Under the pieces are notes generated by a model, which was not told where the DNA came from, searched no databases, and was given only the letters and a program-made list of their open reading frames with translations. Shown in pieces: positions 29,126-38,100 of a stretch of 64,000 bases of DNA. The translations under genes and the position numbers were made by a program. This stretch comes from Planctomycetia bacterium (GTDB lineage Bacteria > Planctomycetota > Planctomycetia > Pirellulales > UBA1268). The DNA lies in assembly GCA_026401035.1 (NCBI GenBank), contig JAPLNR010000064.1, positions 47,705-111,704 on the forward strand. The letters run 5' to 3'. Within the stretch, counting starts at the first letter, position 1; each line of letters starts with the position of its first letter.

Positions 29126-29570
29126 GGCACTCGCATCCTCGCGATCGGGAACAGGCCACCGGTGATGGCTGACCGGCAAGGTATCCCGTTTGGTGCGGAG
29201 AACAATCGTTCAAATGGGGGGTGTAGGCCAGCCCGCACGAATGGTTGCGCCGCCGCGTCGGCATGGTCATGATCCTTCCGGCGGAATCGATAGGGATGTC
29301 GACGACGGGAAACTAGGAATTCCGCATCGACATCGCAAGGTTTGCGGGGGGCCGCGTGCCGCTTTTTGCAAATCGCGTTGCATTTTGCGGTGGTGGAGGC
29401 GGGGAGGGGCCGGCGCGGCCCGCCGTGCAGTTGGCGAATCCGGCCGGATTGTCGCGGCTGCCCGGATTGTCGGGGTTTGGCACGCCAGATGCACATTCGC
29501 CAATCAGCCTGGGCGCGGCCACTTCATCCATACTCATCGGGGGCCGGTCCGCAGGCTGAGGAGATGAGCC
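29126..29570. other. Divergent intergenic region before the ECF sigma gene
   Basis: About 445 bases without a credible gene. It contains two copies of CCGGATTGTCG (29444-29454 and 29462-29472) with an 18-bp period, which could be a binding site on one DNA face, and GC-rich palindromic stretches near 29410. The sigma gene ribosome site GGAG lies at the right end. I could not place a promoter with confidence. Confidence 0.45.
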
Positions 29571-30227
29571 ATGGCTACGACAATCACTGCCGCCCAAAAC
29601 CCAGTTCAGACCGACGAGAATCTGACCGACGAAGAGCTGTTTCAGCGGTTCCGCGTGGACGGCGACGTCCACGCCTACGAAACGCTCGTTCACCGCTATG
29701 AGCAGCCGCTTTTCGGCTACCTGCACCGCTATCTCGGCAGCGTCGAACTGGCGGAAGACGTGTTTCAGGCCACGTTCCTGCTGGTGTATACGAAGAGCGA
29801 CCACTTCGAGGCCGGCCGCATGTTTCGGCCGTGGCTGTTTACGATTGCGACGCACAAGGCGATCGACGCCCAGCGGCGCGAACGCCGGCACCGTCACGCC
29901 AGACACGGCGCCCGTGGCTCGGCCGCGTGCGAGGAGGGCAGCCTCCTCGATGCGGTGCCCTCCGCCGGCCGCTCGCCGGCCGAAGAGGTCGGCGATCGGG
30001 AGGAGTGGGGGCGGATGCGGGAGGCGGTGCGGACGCTCTCGGGCGTGCAGCGACGGGCCTTACAATTGATCTACGAGCAGGGCATGGCGTATCGGGAGGC
30101 GGCCGTCGTGATGGGCGTTCCGGTGGGCACGGTCAAGAGCCGGCTGCACTCGGCGCTCCTGTCTCTGGGCCGGATCTGGGCGGTGCAACCGCCCAAGCGA
30201 GCCTACGCCCTGATCAGCCGGACGTGA
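29571..30227 (+). CDS. ECF-type RNA polymerase sigma factor
   Basis: A 218-residue sigma-70 family factor. Region 2 includes DVFQATFLLVY and FRPWLFTIATHKAIDAQRR. A His/Arg-rich linker follows, and region 4 includes LSGVQRRALQLIYEQGM and VPVGTVKSRLHSALL, the helix-turn-helix that reads the -35. The linker between regions 2 and 4 is longer than in minimal ECFs. No anti-sigma gene is adjacent. The start ATG at 29571 follows GAGGAG. The last five codons and the stop lie in a 14-bp tandem repeat. Confidence 0.93.
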   Translation: MATTITAAQNPVQTDENLTDEELFQRFRVDGDVHAYETLVHRYEQPLFGYLHRYLGSVELAEDVFQATFLLVYTKSDHFEAGRMFRPWLFTIATHKAIDAQRRERRHRHARHGARGSAACEEGSLLDAVPSAGRSPAEEVGDREEWGRMREAVRTLSGVQRRALQLIYEQGMAYREAAVVMGVPVGTVKSRLHSALLSLGRIWAVQPPKRAYALISRT

Positions 30228-30263
30228 TCAGCCGGACGTGATCAGCCGGACGTGATCAGCCGG
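30211..30263. repeat. 14-bp tandem repeat across the sigma-factor stop
   Basis: TGATCAGCCGGACG is repeated head to tail at 30211, 30225 and 30239, with an 11-base partial copy at 30253. The sigma-factor frame enters the first unit and stops at the TGA beginning the second, so changes in copy number above two would leave the protein unchanged. Confidence 0.95.
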
Positions 30264-30318
30264 CCAGCAAACCCCCGGTGGATCGCCGCTGTCGTCCGCC
30301 ACTCCCACGGCGGCCAGC

Positions 30319-30347
30319 GCGGGCCTCCCGAAGCGGAGGAGGCCCGC
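30319..30347. terminator. GC-rich stem-loop after the sigma-factor gene
   Basis: GCGGGCCTCC (30319-30328) and its perfect complement (30338-30347) enclose a 9-base loop. There is no clear T-tract, so it may be a 3'-stabilising hairpin rather than an intrinsic terminator. Confidence 0.45.
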
Positions 30348-30429
30348 AAGAGGCCCGTGAAGTTGCCACCCGGGGGCTGGTTTTTCACCGCGGGGGAGCA
30401 GCCCGGGGTTTCAGCGGGAAAAAGATTCA

Positions 30430-30459
30430 TTGACATATCGTAATGTTCCGATATATAAA
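30430..30459 (+). promoter_or_regulatory. Promoter of the ArsR-type regulator
   Basis: TTGACA (30430-30435) is followed by an AT-rich TATATAAAT stretch. TATAAA at 30454-30459 (18-base spacer) or the overlapping ATATAA (17-base spacer) can serve as -10. The region is strikingly AT-rich for this genome and is overlapped by the operator dyad. Confidence 0.6.
30435..30454. promoter_or_regulatory. Operator dyad over the regulator promoter
   Basis: ATATCG (30435-30440) and CGATAT (30449-30454) with an 8-base centre lie between the -35 and -10 elements. This is the geometry of ArsR/BigR-type autorepression. The core recurs at 30910-30927. Confidence 0.6.
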
Positions 30460-30510
30460 TCAGTGTCAGTGCCGGCAGTCATGGGCCGCCGATTCATCAG
30501 GGGTTTCGTC

Positions 30511-30864
30511 ATGGTCAACGTCAACCGAAAACAGGGCCGCACACCGAGGCTCACGAGCCTCGACGGTCTTGGTCAGGCGGCGGAATGCCTGAAGACCCTG
30601 GCCCACCCCCACCGCCTCCGGATCATCCAGATGCTGCTCGGTGGTCGCTACACGGTGGGCGAACTGGCGGAGGCCTGCAGCATTCCGAGCCACATGGCAT
30701 CCGAGCACCTGCGGCTCATGCAGCGCTGCGGGTTTCTCAACGTGGAAAAGGACGGTCGGTGCGTCTACTACACGGTTGCGGAGCCGCACCTCGCAAACAT
30801 CATGGCCTGCATCGAGGAGCGGTTCGGAGCGAAGAAACCACTCCGCAACGGCGCATCCGCGTAG
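30511..30864 (+). CDS. ArsR-family winged-helix repressor, probable sulfide/persulfide sensor
   Basis: A 117-residue winged-helix protein: AECLKTLAHPHRLRIIQML, the recognition region YTVGELAEACSIPSHMASEHLRLM and the wing VEKDGRCVYYTV. It has five cysteines (26, 56, 73, 84, 100). C100 lies in the last helix, where the persulfide-sensing SqrR/BigR group keeps one of its two reactive cysteines, but the second position does not match obviously. The start ATG at 30511 follows AGGGG; an ATG at 30481 would add ten residues. The adjacent rhodanese, persulfide dioxygenase and TauE genes make a reactive-sulfur ligand the best inference. Confidence 0.9.
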   Translation: MVNVNRKQGRTPRLTSLDGLGQAAECLKTLAHPHRLRIIQMLLGGRYTVGELAEACSIPSHMASEHLRLMQRCGFLNVEKDGRCVYYTVAEPHLANIMACIEERFGAKKPLRNGASA

Positions 30865-30909
30865 CGAGGCCGATCCACCCACTCCTTCCCTTTGAACCCA
30901 TCTGTCACG

Positions 30910-30927
30910 TATCGTTGTATCACGATA
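30910..30927. promoter_or_regulatory. Second operator dyad, upstream of the rhodanese gene
   Basis: TATCG (30910-30914), 8 bases, CGATA (30923-30927): the same half-sites and spacing as the dyad at 30435-30454. It lies 45 nt upstream of the rhodanese start, consistent with a second binding site of the same repressor. Confidence 0.55.
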
Positions 30928-30971
30928 GATCGATCCATAGTCCGGTTTCCACCACGTACGGAGGATTTTCC

Positions 30972-31532
30972 ATGGTTGCCACGATCACCCCTTCAAATCT
31001 CGCCGATCTCCACCGCCACGGCGGGAAACTCATGCTCATCGACGTCCGCACTCCGGCGGAGTTCGGCGAGGTGCACGTCGACTTCGCTCGCAACATGCCG
31101 CTCGACCGGCTCGATGCCCGGGAGATCGCCGCTCTCGGCGGCGACGGCCCGGTGTACTTCGTCTGCAAGTCTGGAGGCCGCAGCCAGAAGGCCTGCGAGA
31201 AGCTGCTGGCCGCCGGCATCCAGAACGTGATCAGCGTCGAAGGAGGCACGGCGGCCTGCGAGGCGGCCGGCATTCCCGTCGTTCGCGGGCGAAAGGTGAT
31301 GTCGCTCGAGCGGCAGGTGAGGATCGCGGCCGGGGCTCTGGTTGCCATCGGTGCGGCCCTTGCCGCCTTCGGGCCGGACCCGACATGGCAGCGGATCGGT
31401 GCTGGACTCGCCGGTTTCATCGGCTGCGGCCTGGTGTTCGCCGGCATCACCGACACCTGCGGGATGGGGATGCTGATCGCCCGGATGCCCTGGAACCAGA
31501 CCTGCCGTTCGGCCACGACCTGCAGCCGCTGA
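30972..31532 (+). CDS. Rhodanese with DUF2892 membrane tail (YgaP-like)
   Basis: A 186-residue protein. Residues 1-105 are a rhodanese domain with LIDVRTPAEFGEVH and the active-site loop CKSGGRS (Cys65). Residues ~110-175 contain two hydrophobic helices of the DUF2892 type, as in E. coli YgaP. This places a sulfurtransferase on the inner face of the membrane. Several extra cysteines occur in the tail (ITDTCGMGM, NQTCRSATTC). The ATG at 30972 follows GGAGG. It heads the operon with the persulfide dioxygenase (50-nt gap), and a matching operator lies upstream. Confidence 0.93.
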   Translation: MVATITPSNLADLHRHGGKLMLIDVRTPAEFGEVHVDFARNMPLDRLDAREIAALGGDGPVYFVCKSGGRSQKACEKLLAAGIQNVISVEGGTAACEAAGIPVVRGRKVMSLERQVRIAAGALVAIGAALAAFGPDPTWQRIGAGLAGFIGCGLVFAGITDTCGMGMLIARMPWNQTCRSATTCSR

Positions 31533-31582
31533 AACCGGCCCCGGCCGGTCCCTTCCCATCACCCCCACCCGGAGCCCTCCTT

Positions 31583-33013
31583 ATGAAGATCCAGCAGTAT
31601 TACTTGGCCTGTCTATCCCATGCGTCCTACATGATCACGGACGACAAGACGAAGACGGCGGTTGTCGTCGACCCCCAGCGCGACATCGACCAGTACATTG
31701 CCGACGCCAAGGCCGGCGGGTACACGATCAGGCATGTGTTCCTCACCCATTTCCACGCCGACTTCATCGCCGGCCACATCGAACTGCGGGACCGGGCCGG
31801 GGCGACGATCCACCTGGGCAGTCGGGCCCAGGCGGAGTTTCAGTGCGTTCACATGAAGGACGGCGATCAGGTCGAGTTCGGCGACGTGCGGCTGGAGATC
31901 ATGGAGACGCCTGGGCATACGCCAGAGGGCATTTCGATCCTGGTTTACGACCTCGCAAAGTCCGCCCAGGAGCCGCTGGCCGTGCTTACCGGCGACACGC
32001 TCTTCATCGGCGACGTCGGTCGGCCGGACCTTCTGGCGAGCATCGGCGTGACGGCCGACGAGTTGGCCGACATGCTCTACGACAGCATCACGAACAAGCT
32101 CGTGAAGCTGCCCGATGCCACGCTCGTCTATCCAGCCCACGGGGCTGGCAGCATGTGCGGCAAGAGCCTGTCAAAGGAGACCGTGTCGACGATCGGCGAG
32201 CAGAAGAAGTTTAACTACGCACTGCAGCCCATGAGCCGCGCGGAGTTCAAGGAGATCGTCACGGCCGACCAGCCGGAGGCGCCGGATTACTTCGTGCACG
32301 ACGCGGTCCTCAACCGTAAGGAGCGGGCTTCGCTCGACACGGCGATGCGGGAGACCCTCAAGGCCCTGTCCCTCGACGAAGTGCTGGCGATGCAGAAGTC
32401 GGGGGCGCAAATCCTCGACGTGCGCGAGGGGATCGACTTCGAGGGCGGGCATCTCAAGGGCGCCCTCAGCATCGCCCTCAACGGCAAGTACGCCACGTGG
32501 GCCGGGTCGATGCTCGCCACTGACCGGCCGATCGTCGTGATCGCCGAGGAGGGGGGCGAGGAGGAGGCAGTGATGCGGCTGGGACGGATCGGCCTCGACA
32601 ACGTGGCCGGTTACCTGGGGGGCGGGATGAACGCCCTCGTCTCCCGAGACGATCTGGTGGAGCGGACCGAGCGGGTGACCGCGGCGGCCCTGGCCGAATG
32701 GCTCGCTGGCGCGCGTGCCGAAATGGGCGCGAAGCCGGTGGTGATCGACGTGCGGAGCGAGGTCGAGCACGCCGGCGGCCACGTCATCGGCAGTCTCAAC
32801 ATCCCGCTGTCGCATATCGACGAGCGGCTCGCCGAGATCCCGGCCGGCAGGCCCCTCGTTGTCCACTGCGAGGGCGGCTACCGCTCGGCGATCGCCGCCA
32901 GCCTCCTCCAGAAACTCGGCCGCCCGTACGTTCACGACCTCGTCGGCGGCTTCAAGGCCTGGTCGGCCGCAAAACTGCCGACCGCGGCGGCCCCGACTTC
33001 CCCCCGGGCCTGA
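31583..33013 (+). CDS. Persulfide dioxygenase-sulfurtransferase (CstB-like, MBL plus two rhodanese domains)
   Basis: A 476-residue multidomain enzyme. The N-terminal metallo-beta-lactamase fold has THFHADFIAGH at ~53-63, ETPGHTPEG and LTGDTLFIGDVGRPDL, as in ETHE1-type dioxygenases that oxidise glutathione or other persulfides to sulfite. A first rhodanese domain (ILDVREGIDFEGGHLKGA) lacks the catalytic cysteine, having EEGGEEEA in its place. The second (VIDVRSEVEHAGGHVIGS) keeps it in VVHCEGGYRS. The same dioxygenase, pseudo-rhodanese, rhodanese order occurs in staphylococcal CstB. It is followed after 2 nt by the TauE gene, which could export the sulfite or thiosulfate produced. Confidence 0.93.
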   Translation: MKIQQYYLACLSHASYMITDDKTKTAVVVDPQRDIDQYIADAKAGGYTIRHVFLTHFHADFIAGHIELRDRAGATIHLGSRAQAEFQCVHMKDGDQVEFGDVRLEIMETPGHTPEGISILVYDLAKSAQEPLAVLTGDTLFIGDVGRPDLLASIGVTADELADMLYDSITNKLVKLPDATLVYPAHGAGSMCGKSLSKETVSTIGEQKKFNYALQPMSRAEFKEIVTADQPEAPDYFVHDAVLNRKERASLDTAMRETLKALSLDEVLAMQKSGAQILDVREGIDFEGGHLKGALSIALNGKYATWAGSMLATDRPIVVIAEEGGEEEAVMRLGRIGLDNVAGYLGGGMNALVSRDDLVERTERVTAAALAEWLAGARAEMGAKPVVIDVRSEVEHAGGHVIGSLNIPLSHIDERLAEIPAGRPLVVHCEGGYRSAIAASLLQKLGRPYVHDLVGGFKAWSAAKLPTAAAPTSPRA

Positions 33014-33015
33014 TC

Positions 33016-33891
33016 ATGACCGTGCCGCTGGCCGCCATCGACGCCGCTGTTTCCGCCCTCCCTCCGGCGTGGGCGATGTTCCAGTCGGTGGCGGCCGGCG
33101 CGGTCGTCGGGATGTCGCTCGGGCTCACCGGGGGCGGGGGGGCGATCTTTGCCGTGCCGCTGCTCGTCTACTGGATCGGCATCGATCCCCAGACTGCCGT
33201 AAGCATCTCGCTGGTCACGGTCGCTGTAACGGCGGTCGTCGGCGCGGCTGAGCGCTGGTGGTACGGGCAGGTGGAGGTCCGGACGGGCCTGCTGTTCGCC
33301 GTGGCCGGGATGCTCACCGCACCGCTGGGCAGCTGGCTCGGCGATCAGATTCCGCCCCGGTTGCTCCTCGCCGCGTTTGCCGGCTTGATGTTCGTGATCG
33401 CGGCGCGGATGTGGCGGAAGGCGCGGGATACGGCCGAGCGGATGCCGGCTTCGGTCTTCGCCTCGGGCATCGAGCACACTTGCAGTCGCGACGCGCAAGG
33501 GCGGCTGCGGATGACCACCCGCTGCTTCGTGCTGCTGGCCCTCGTGGGTCTGGTCGTTGGCCTGCTTTCCGGGCTCTTCGGCGTCGGCGGAGGATTCCTG
33601 ATCGTGCCGGCGCTCGTGGCCTTCGCCACCATGACGGTGCCCCGGGCCGTGGGCACGTCGCTGTTCGTGATGACGCTCGTGGGTGCCGCCGCCGTCGGTT
33701 CCCAACTGGCCGCAGGCCGCACGATTCCCCTCGGCGTCGCCGGCGGCTTCGTGGCCGGCAGTATTCCCGCCCTGTTCGTGGGCTCGAGCTTGGGTCGCCA
33801 ACTGACGGGCCCGACGCTCGCCCGGGCGTTTGCCGTCGCGATCATCCTCGTGGCGGCATTCATCATCGCCAAGACGCTCTTCGGTTTTTGA
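33016..33891 (+). CDS. TauE/SafE family sulfite/sulfonate exporter
   Basis: A 291-residue membrane protein with about eight hydrophobic segments and the internal duplication typical of the family: GLTGGGGAIFAVPLLVYW in the first half and GLFGVGGGFLIVPALVAF in the second. TauE/SafE proteins move sulfite, sulfoacetate or related anions. The central loop (IEHTCSRDAQGRLRMTTRC) carries two cysteines. It starts 2 nt after the dioxygenase stop, so it is in the same operon, and in the analogous cst operon such a protein accompanies CstB. Confidence 0.92.
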   Translation: MTVPLAAIDAAVSALPPAWAMFQSVAAGAVVGMSLGLTGGGGAIFAVPLLVYWIGIDPQTAVSISLVTVAVTAVVGAAERWWYGQVEVRTGLLFAVAGMLTAPLGSWLGDQIPPRLLLAAFAGLMFVIAARMWRKARDTAERMPASVFASGIEHTCSRDAQGRLRMTTRCFVLLALVGLVVGLLSGLFGVGGGFLIVPALVAFATMTVPRAVGTSLFVMTLVGAAAVGSQLAAGRTIPLGVAGGFVAGSIPALFVGSSLGRQLTGPTLARAFAVAIILVAAFIIAKTLFGF

Positions 33892-33927
33892 TCTCGTTTC
33901 ACCCTCGATGGAGGCAGAATTTTTACG

Positions 33928-34203
33928 ATGATTCACACCAGATCATGCTTCGGCGTCGCTCTCGCACTCACGTTGGCGACATTCGTCGCGCCGTCCCGTG
34001 CTGAGTCTGGAACCGACGTGCCGGCCCAGCAGTTTCCCAGGATCGAAAAGTACGGCGCGGTGGTCTGGGTGTGCGGGCAGTCGGTCGTCCGCGGCGGTAA
34101 CCCGCTGACCGACGTCATGCCCGGTATCCGTGTCGCCCATTCCGCGATGATCTTCAACATGAATCGTCAGGCTGATGGCTGGGCGAGCCTCGGCGTCCAT
34201 TGA
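33928..34203 (+). CDS. Short exported DsrE-like protein with apparent internal deletion
   Basis: A 91-residue protein with signal peptide (CFGVALALTLATFVAPSRA). The part FPRIEKYGAVV resembles the start of mature exported DsrE-family proteins. The rest, VWVCGQSVVRGGNPLTDV through HSAMIFNMNRQADGWA, resembles their C-terminal third. The roughly 90 residues that normally separate these segments are missing, and the reading frame is kept. Cys49 in WVCGQS corresponds to the family's conserved cysteine. It lies 36 nt after the TauE gene and is probably part of the sulfur operon. It may be a non-functional deletion product or a minimal sulfur carrier. Confidence 0.65.
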   Translation: MIHTRSCFGVALALTLATFVAPSRAESGTDVPAQQFPRIEKYGAVVWVCGQSVVRGGNPLTDVMPGIRVAHSAMIFNMNRQADGWASLGVH

Positions 34204-34257
34204 GCCGCCACGGGAAACGCGACGGCATGTCACAGGACAGATGTGCGCGACACGCTG

Positions 34258-34653
34258 TTACGAGCTTCGTGACAGGCTGAAGTAGGACAGGCTGAAGCCT
34301 GTCCTACTTACGGCGGCGTATGCGGCGAGGTTGGTGCCGAGGGCAGCGAGGAGGAGCGTGGAGGGTTCGGGGACGGCGGTGACCGTCACGAAGCTGCTCG
34401 ATGGCAGGTAGTCGTCGGTGAAGTTGAGTCCGCCGATCGAGCCCGCGCCGCCGAGTTCCGCGCCGCTTCCGATCGCAACGGCCGTGGTGCCGAGGACCCC
34501 GTTCACCGAGAGCCGGCCGGCGGAGATCGTCGTGGTGCCGGAGAAGGTGTTGTTGCCGGAGAGCGTGACCGTGCCGGTGCCGGTCTTCACGAGGGCTCCC
34601 GTGCCGGCCATGTCGCCGGCGTAGGTGCCCGCCGTGGCTTGAACGAACTGCAA
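34258..34653 (-). pseudogene. Remnant of an autotransporter-repeat / PEP-CTERM protein
   Basis: 131 codons are open. They contain one autotransporter-associated beta-strand repeat (TLSGNNTFSGTTTISAGRL), a Gly-rich linker and a PEP-CTERM motif with its hydrophobic helix (VPEPSTLLLAALGTNLAAYA). The large N-terminal passenger is absent. The usual basic tail after the helix is replaced by residues encoded in the REP-like repeat at 34271-34309 (FSLSYFSLSRSS). Family members are normally many hundreds of residues with a signal peptide, so this is a 3' fragment, not a functional gene. Confidence 0.7.
34271..34309. repeat. REP-like hairpin, most complete copy
   Basis: AAGTAGGACAGGC (34280-34292), loop TGAA, and the perfect complement (34297-34309) make a 13-bp stem with a tetraloop, preceded by a partial copy (GACAGGCTGA). 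This copy shows the full symmetric unit of the dispersed repeat. Confidence 0.9.
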
Positions 34654-34683
34654 CGTGGCGGGCCTTCGCCCGTCGGCGCGGCG

Positions 34684-35031
34684 TCACTTCCGCAACGAGC
34701 GCGTGATCGGCACGGGACCACGGCCAAGGCGGCGCATCTGGCGGCGCTCGTCCCAGGCGTGAGAGCCCCACATGAGGGCGACCACGAGGCCGACGGTCGC
34801 GATCAGCCCGAGCACGACGAACAACGGCGTCGTGAAATCACGGAAGAAACTCATCTCTTCAGCGAGCGGATTCCAGGCGTCAAAATGATTGTGCGCCGTG
34901 CGGGATGTCGAATCGCCGTATCCCAATTCCTCGCACTTGCTCGCGGATGCGGTCAGGCCGCATCCGATCGCGACAAACGTGAGAAACATTCGAAGGGGTA
35001 ATCGTTGGCCGACAGGCGGGATGCAGTTCAT
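34684..35031 (-). CDS. Small secreted or membrane protein of unknown function
   Basis: A 115-residue protein. The N-terminus has a hydrophobic stretch (MFLTFVAIGCGLTASAS) that could be a signal peptide or lipoprotein-like segment. A second strong transmembrane helix (LFVVLGLIATVGLVVALMWG) lies at ~70-90, followed by a basic tail rich in Arg. No family is recognised. It stands between the PEP-CTERM remnant and the sulfotransferase fusion on the same strand. The coding potential looks real, but no function can be proposed. Confidence 0.55.
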   Translation of the reverse strand: MNCIPPVGQRLPLRMFLTFVAIGCGLTASASKCEELGYGDSTSRTAHNHFDAWNPLAEEMSFFRDFTTPLFVVLGLIATVGLVVALMWGSHAWDERRQMRRLGRGPVPITRSLRK

Positions 35032-35140
35032 GCATCTATTGAAACAGGACGAGCGCTTGTTCGCAGTCCCTTTTAATAGGTAATCGGCGGTCGAGCCATC
35101 CGCCGCTCAGCGGGTCAGGCGGCCGCCGCTGTTGGGATTG

Positions 35141-38100
35141 CTATCGGCGGAGAACAGTGATGCAGTCGCCGAACCGGGGCACGCCGATGCGGCGTGGGCC
35201 GCGCGGTGAGTCCCACGTCCATAGCGACTCCTGCCGTTCCACGATGAGGCCCGCCTGCTCGGCCCAGCGGCGAATGTCAGCGGAGGACACCGGCGATCGC
35301 CAGCCGTGATCAGCAGTTGCACCGTTCCCACGCGGCCACCACCGCCGGATCCGCGCTGCGATGCGATCGGCCGCGGCCGTGCGGCGGTCGGCATGATGCA
35401 GCACAGCCACTCCTCCCGCGCGGAGCACCCGCGCAATCTCGGCGAGATACCGCGCACACTCCTCGCGTCCCACGTGCACGAGACAGTCATAACTCCATAC
35501 CGCATCGACCGCACGGGTCAGGTCAGCTGGAAGATCGGCGGCCTGCGAGAGGTGCGTGCGGAGACGGCCGCGGCCCGCCAGCCGCCGCCTACAGGCGTCG
35601 AGACAGTTCGGCGAGAGATCGCAGAGCACCAGCACACCAGCCTGCTCGATGAGCGACTCCGACCAACGTCCATGGCCCGGTCCGATCTCCAGCAGCATGC
35701 CGCCGCGGGGAAAGAGCGACAGATAACGGTCAATTACTCCGGCCTTCCAGTCGTCATAGGCCACGCCGCACTTCCGCGACTGGCCATCCCACTCGTCGCC
35801 ATCCTTGGCCCAGGGATCGCACAGGTCCCACTGGGCAAGATTGTTGTCCACGGTGTTGTCGCGGCCCGCCCCACCTCCCGCCTGCGCCGCCTCGGCGGCC
35901 CGCAGCCGCGCCTGCGCCGCCAGCCGCCATTGGCGGACCGGCTCTCCGAAGCGGTGTTCCAGTTCGACGAGCATCGGCAGCCAGCGGCGGGAGAGCTCTA
36001 CTTTTGCGCGGGCCAGTTCCGGCCACGCGAGGTTGGCGGGACCTGCGTTGCGCGGAATGTCGGCACTCCCCGCACTGCCTGACGATGTCGGTGCTGCAAT
36101 CCCCAGGAAGCCACACGTGCTGGCGACCACGCCGGCGGGATCGAGGGCGATGTCATCGTGAAACAGCACGAGCAGTTGGCCCTCGGGGAGATGCCGCTGC
36201 CAGATGTCGAGCGTACGGAGGTAATCGGTACGCAGCACGTTGGCAGGCGCAGCGCACGCTTCATGCAGCTGGCTTTCGGTCGGCCGCTCGATGCCGGCCC
36301 AGTGCAACTGGTGGAGCCCGCCCGACACCGCCCGTGTGACGGGATCGCGGATGAGGAAGATCACCTTGATGTCCGGCATCATCCGCACGATGTTCGCCAC
36401 GTCTTTCTCACCGAGCGTCGCATACGACGGTGTGAAATCGCAGGCCAGCCGGTCGGGAGGCGCCGCCGCGAAGAGGGCCGCGTAGTTTTCCCACGAGTGA
36501 ACGGGTGGAAACGCCTGCCGGAGGGCCATCCGGACCGCCTGTTCGCGATCGGCGCCGGCGGTCGTGCGGTCGGCGTACGCGGTGAGTAGCGCAAGCGCCT
36601 GACGCTGGCGGAATTCCCCGATCGTGGGATCGCTGCCATCCCAGTCGAACTGGTGAAATTCCTTGATCCCACAGGCCCAGACCTGGGGAATCGCTTGCAG
36701 CGCCCCGTGCAGCCACGTGGTGCCGGACCGCTGCGCCCCGATGCACAATACGTCGGGCAGCCGCGGCGGGCCTGCGAAGTCGTCAAGCTGCTCGAGTGGG
36801 TCGCCGAGCCGCATGACTTCGGTCGTCGCGGGCAGCGGCTCCACCCTCCCTGATCCCGAGTTAAGACCGAGGCCACCGACTGGTTGCGGCGCGTTGAGCA
36901 GCACGGTCGCCGGCTCGCCGGGCCGGGCCACGAGCGGCATCGTTCGTCCAGTCGTAGAGGTTGTGTTGCAGACGCGGACGTGAAACGAGCCGTTCTCCAG
37001 CGCGTCGGCGGCAGCCGCGCCGACGAAGGGAAACCGAATCAGATACAGGCCCACGGGCAGAACCGTTCGGCTGGGGTCGTTCGCGGCGGAGTCAGTCGCT
37101 GCGAGTGGCAGCCGCTCCAGCGCGGCGAGGCTCGCGCCGTCGCCGAGTACGCGAACCTGGCGCAGCTGGCTGAAAAACTCCGGCAAGGACGCCGCTTCGG
37201 GCCACGTCGCGACGAATTCCACGGCCCGCCAATGGTCGATTCGTGGCGAGTTGGGAGTGTCCGAAGAGGGGTCACGGTGGTGCCAAGAGCAGAGGGTGTC
37301 GGGATGCACGTCGATCGGCTCCCGGGCGGCGACCCGTCTGTTGAAGTGCCAATCGCCGAGCGCCGGCAGCCCCTCGTGAAAAGGCCCGACCTCCTCGTAC
37401 ACACGCCTGCGAAACAGGAATGAAATCGGCGGGAAATGATTCTGACTGGCGAGATCGGCAGCTGTGATTTCGTTGAGCGAGGGTCCGAACTCGACAATCC
37501 GCTGCCGCACGTAGTCACCGCCGTCCCATGCCTCCCTTACGATCCGGCTGTGGCTCACGGCCGCTTCGCGCCCGGTGGCGTCCAGCCGCTGCACCATGCG
37601 CTCGAGGAAGTCGGGGCTCCACGTGTCGTCGTCGTCGTGAATGGCGATGAACTCGCCCGGCGCGGCCGCGATGCCCGCATTGGTCGCAGCTTCCATTCCG
37701 TACTGGCGGTCACGATGGAGGATGCCCAGCCGCCCCCGCAACAGATGACGGTAGGGGCCGACTTCCGCATCGACGAGGTGCGCTGGCCCGCCGTCGTTCA
37801 CGATCTGCAGGAACCAGTGCGGGTAGGTCTGTGAGAGCACGCTGCGCAGGGCCCGCGGCAGCATGTGGAGCCGCCACCGCGTCCGTATCACCACCAGCAC
37901 GTGGCCGAGGTCGGCTGGCGCGGCTGTGTCGGCGGGCATCACCACCGTGCGGCTGTCGCGGTGTGCGGAATCCCGGTGGTGCCAGAGCATGGGATCGACG
38001 AGCGTCGCCGCAGCAGCCGCGCGACCGGCGGCATCCGGTAGTCCGCACCATGCGGCCAACTCGGCGAACGCCGCGTGCGGTTCGCGCAGGATGGCGTCAT

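Noticed and set aside
30211..30263. Short CRISPR-like array
   Set aside because: The 14-bp units are head to tail with no spacers; it is a simple tandem repeat.
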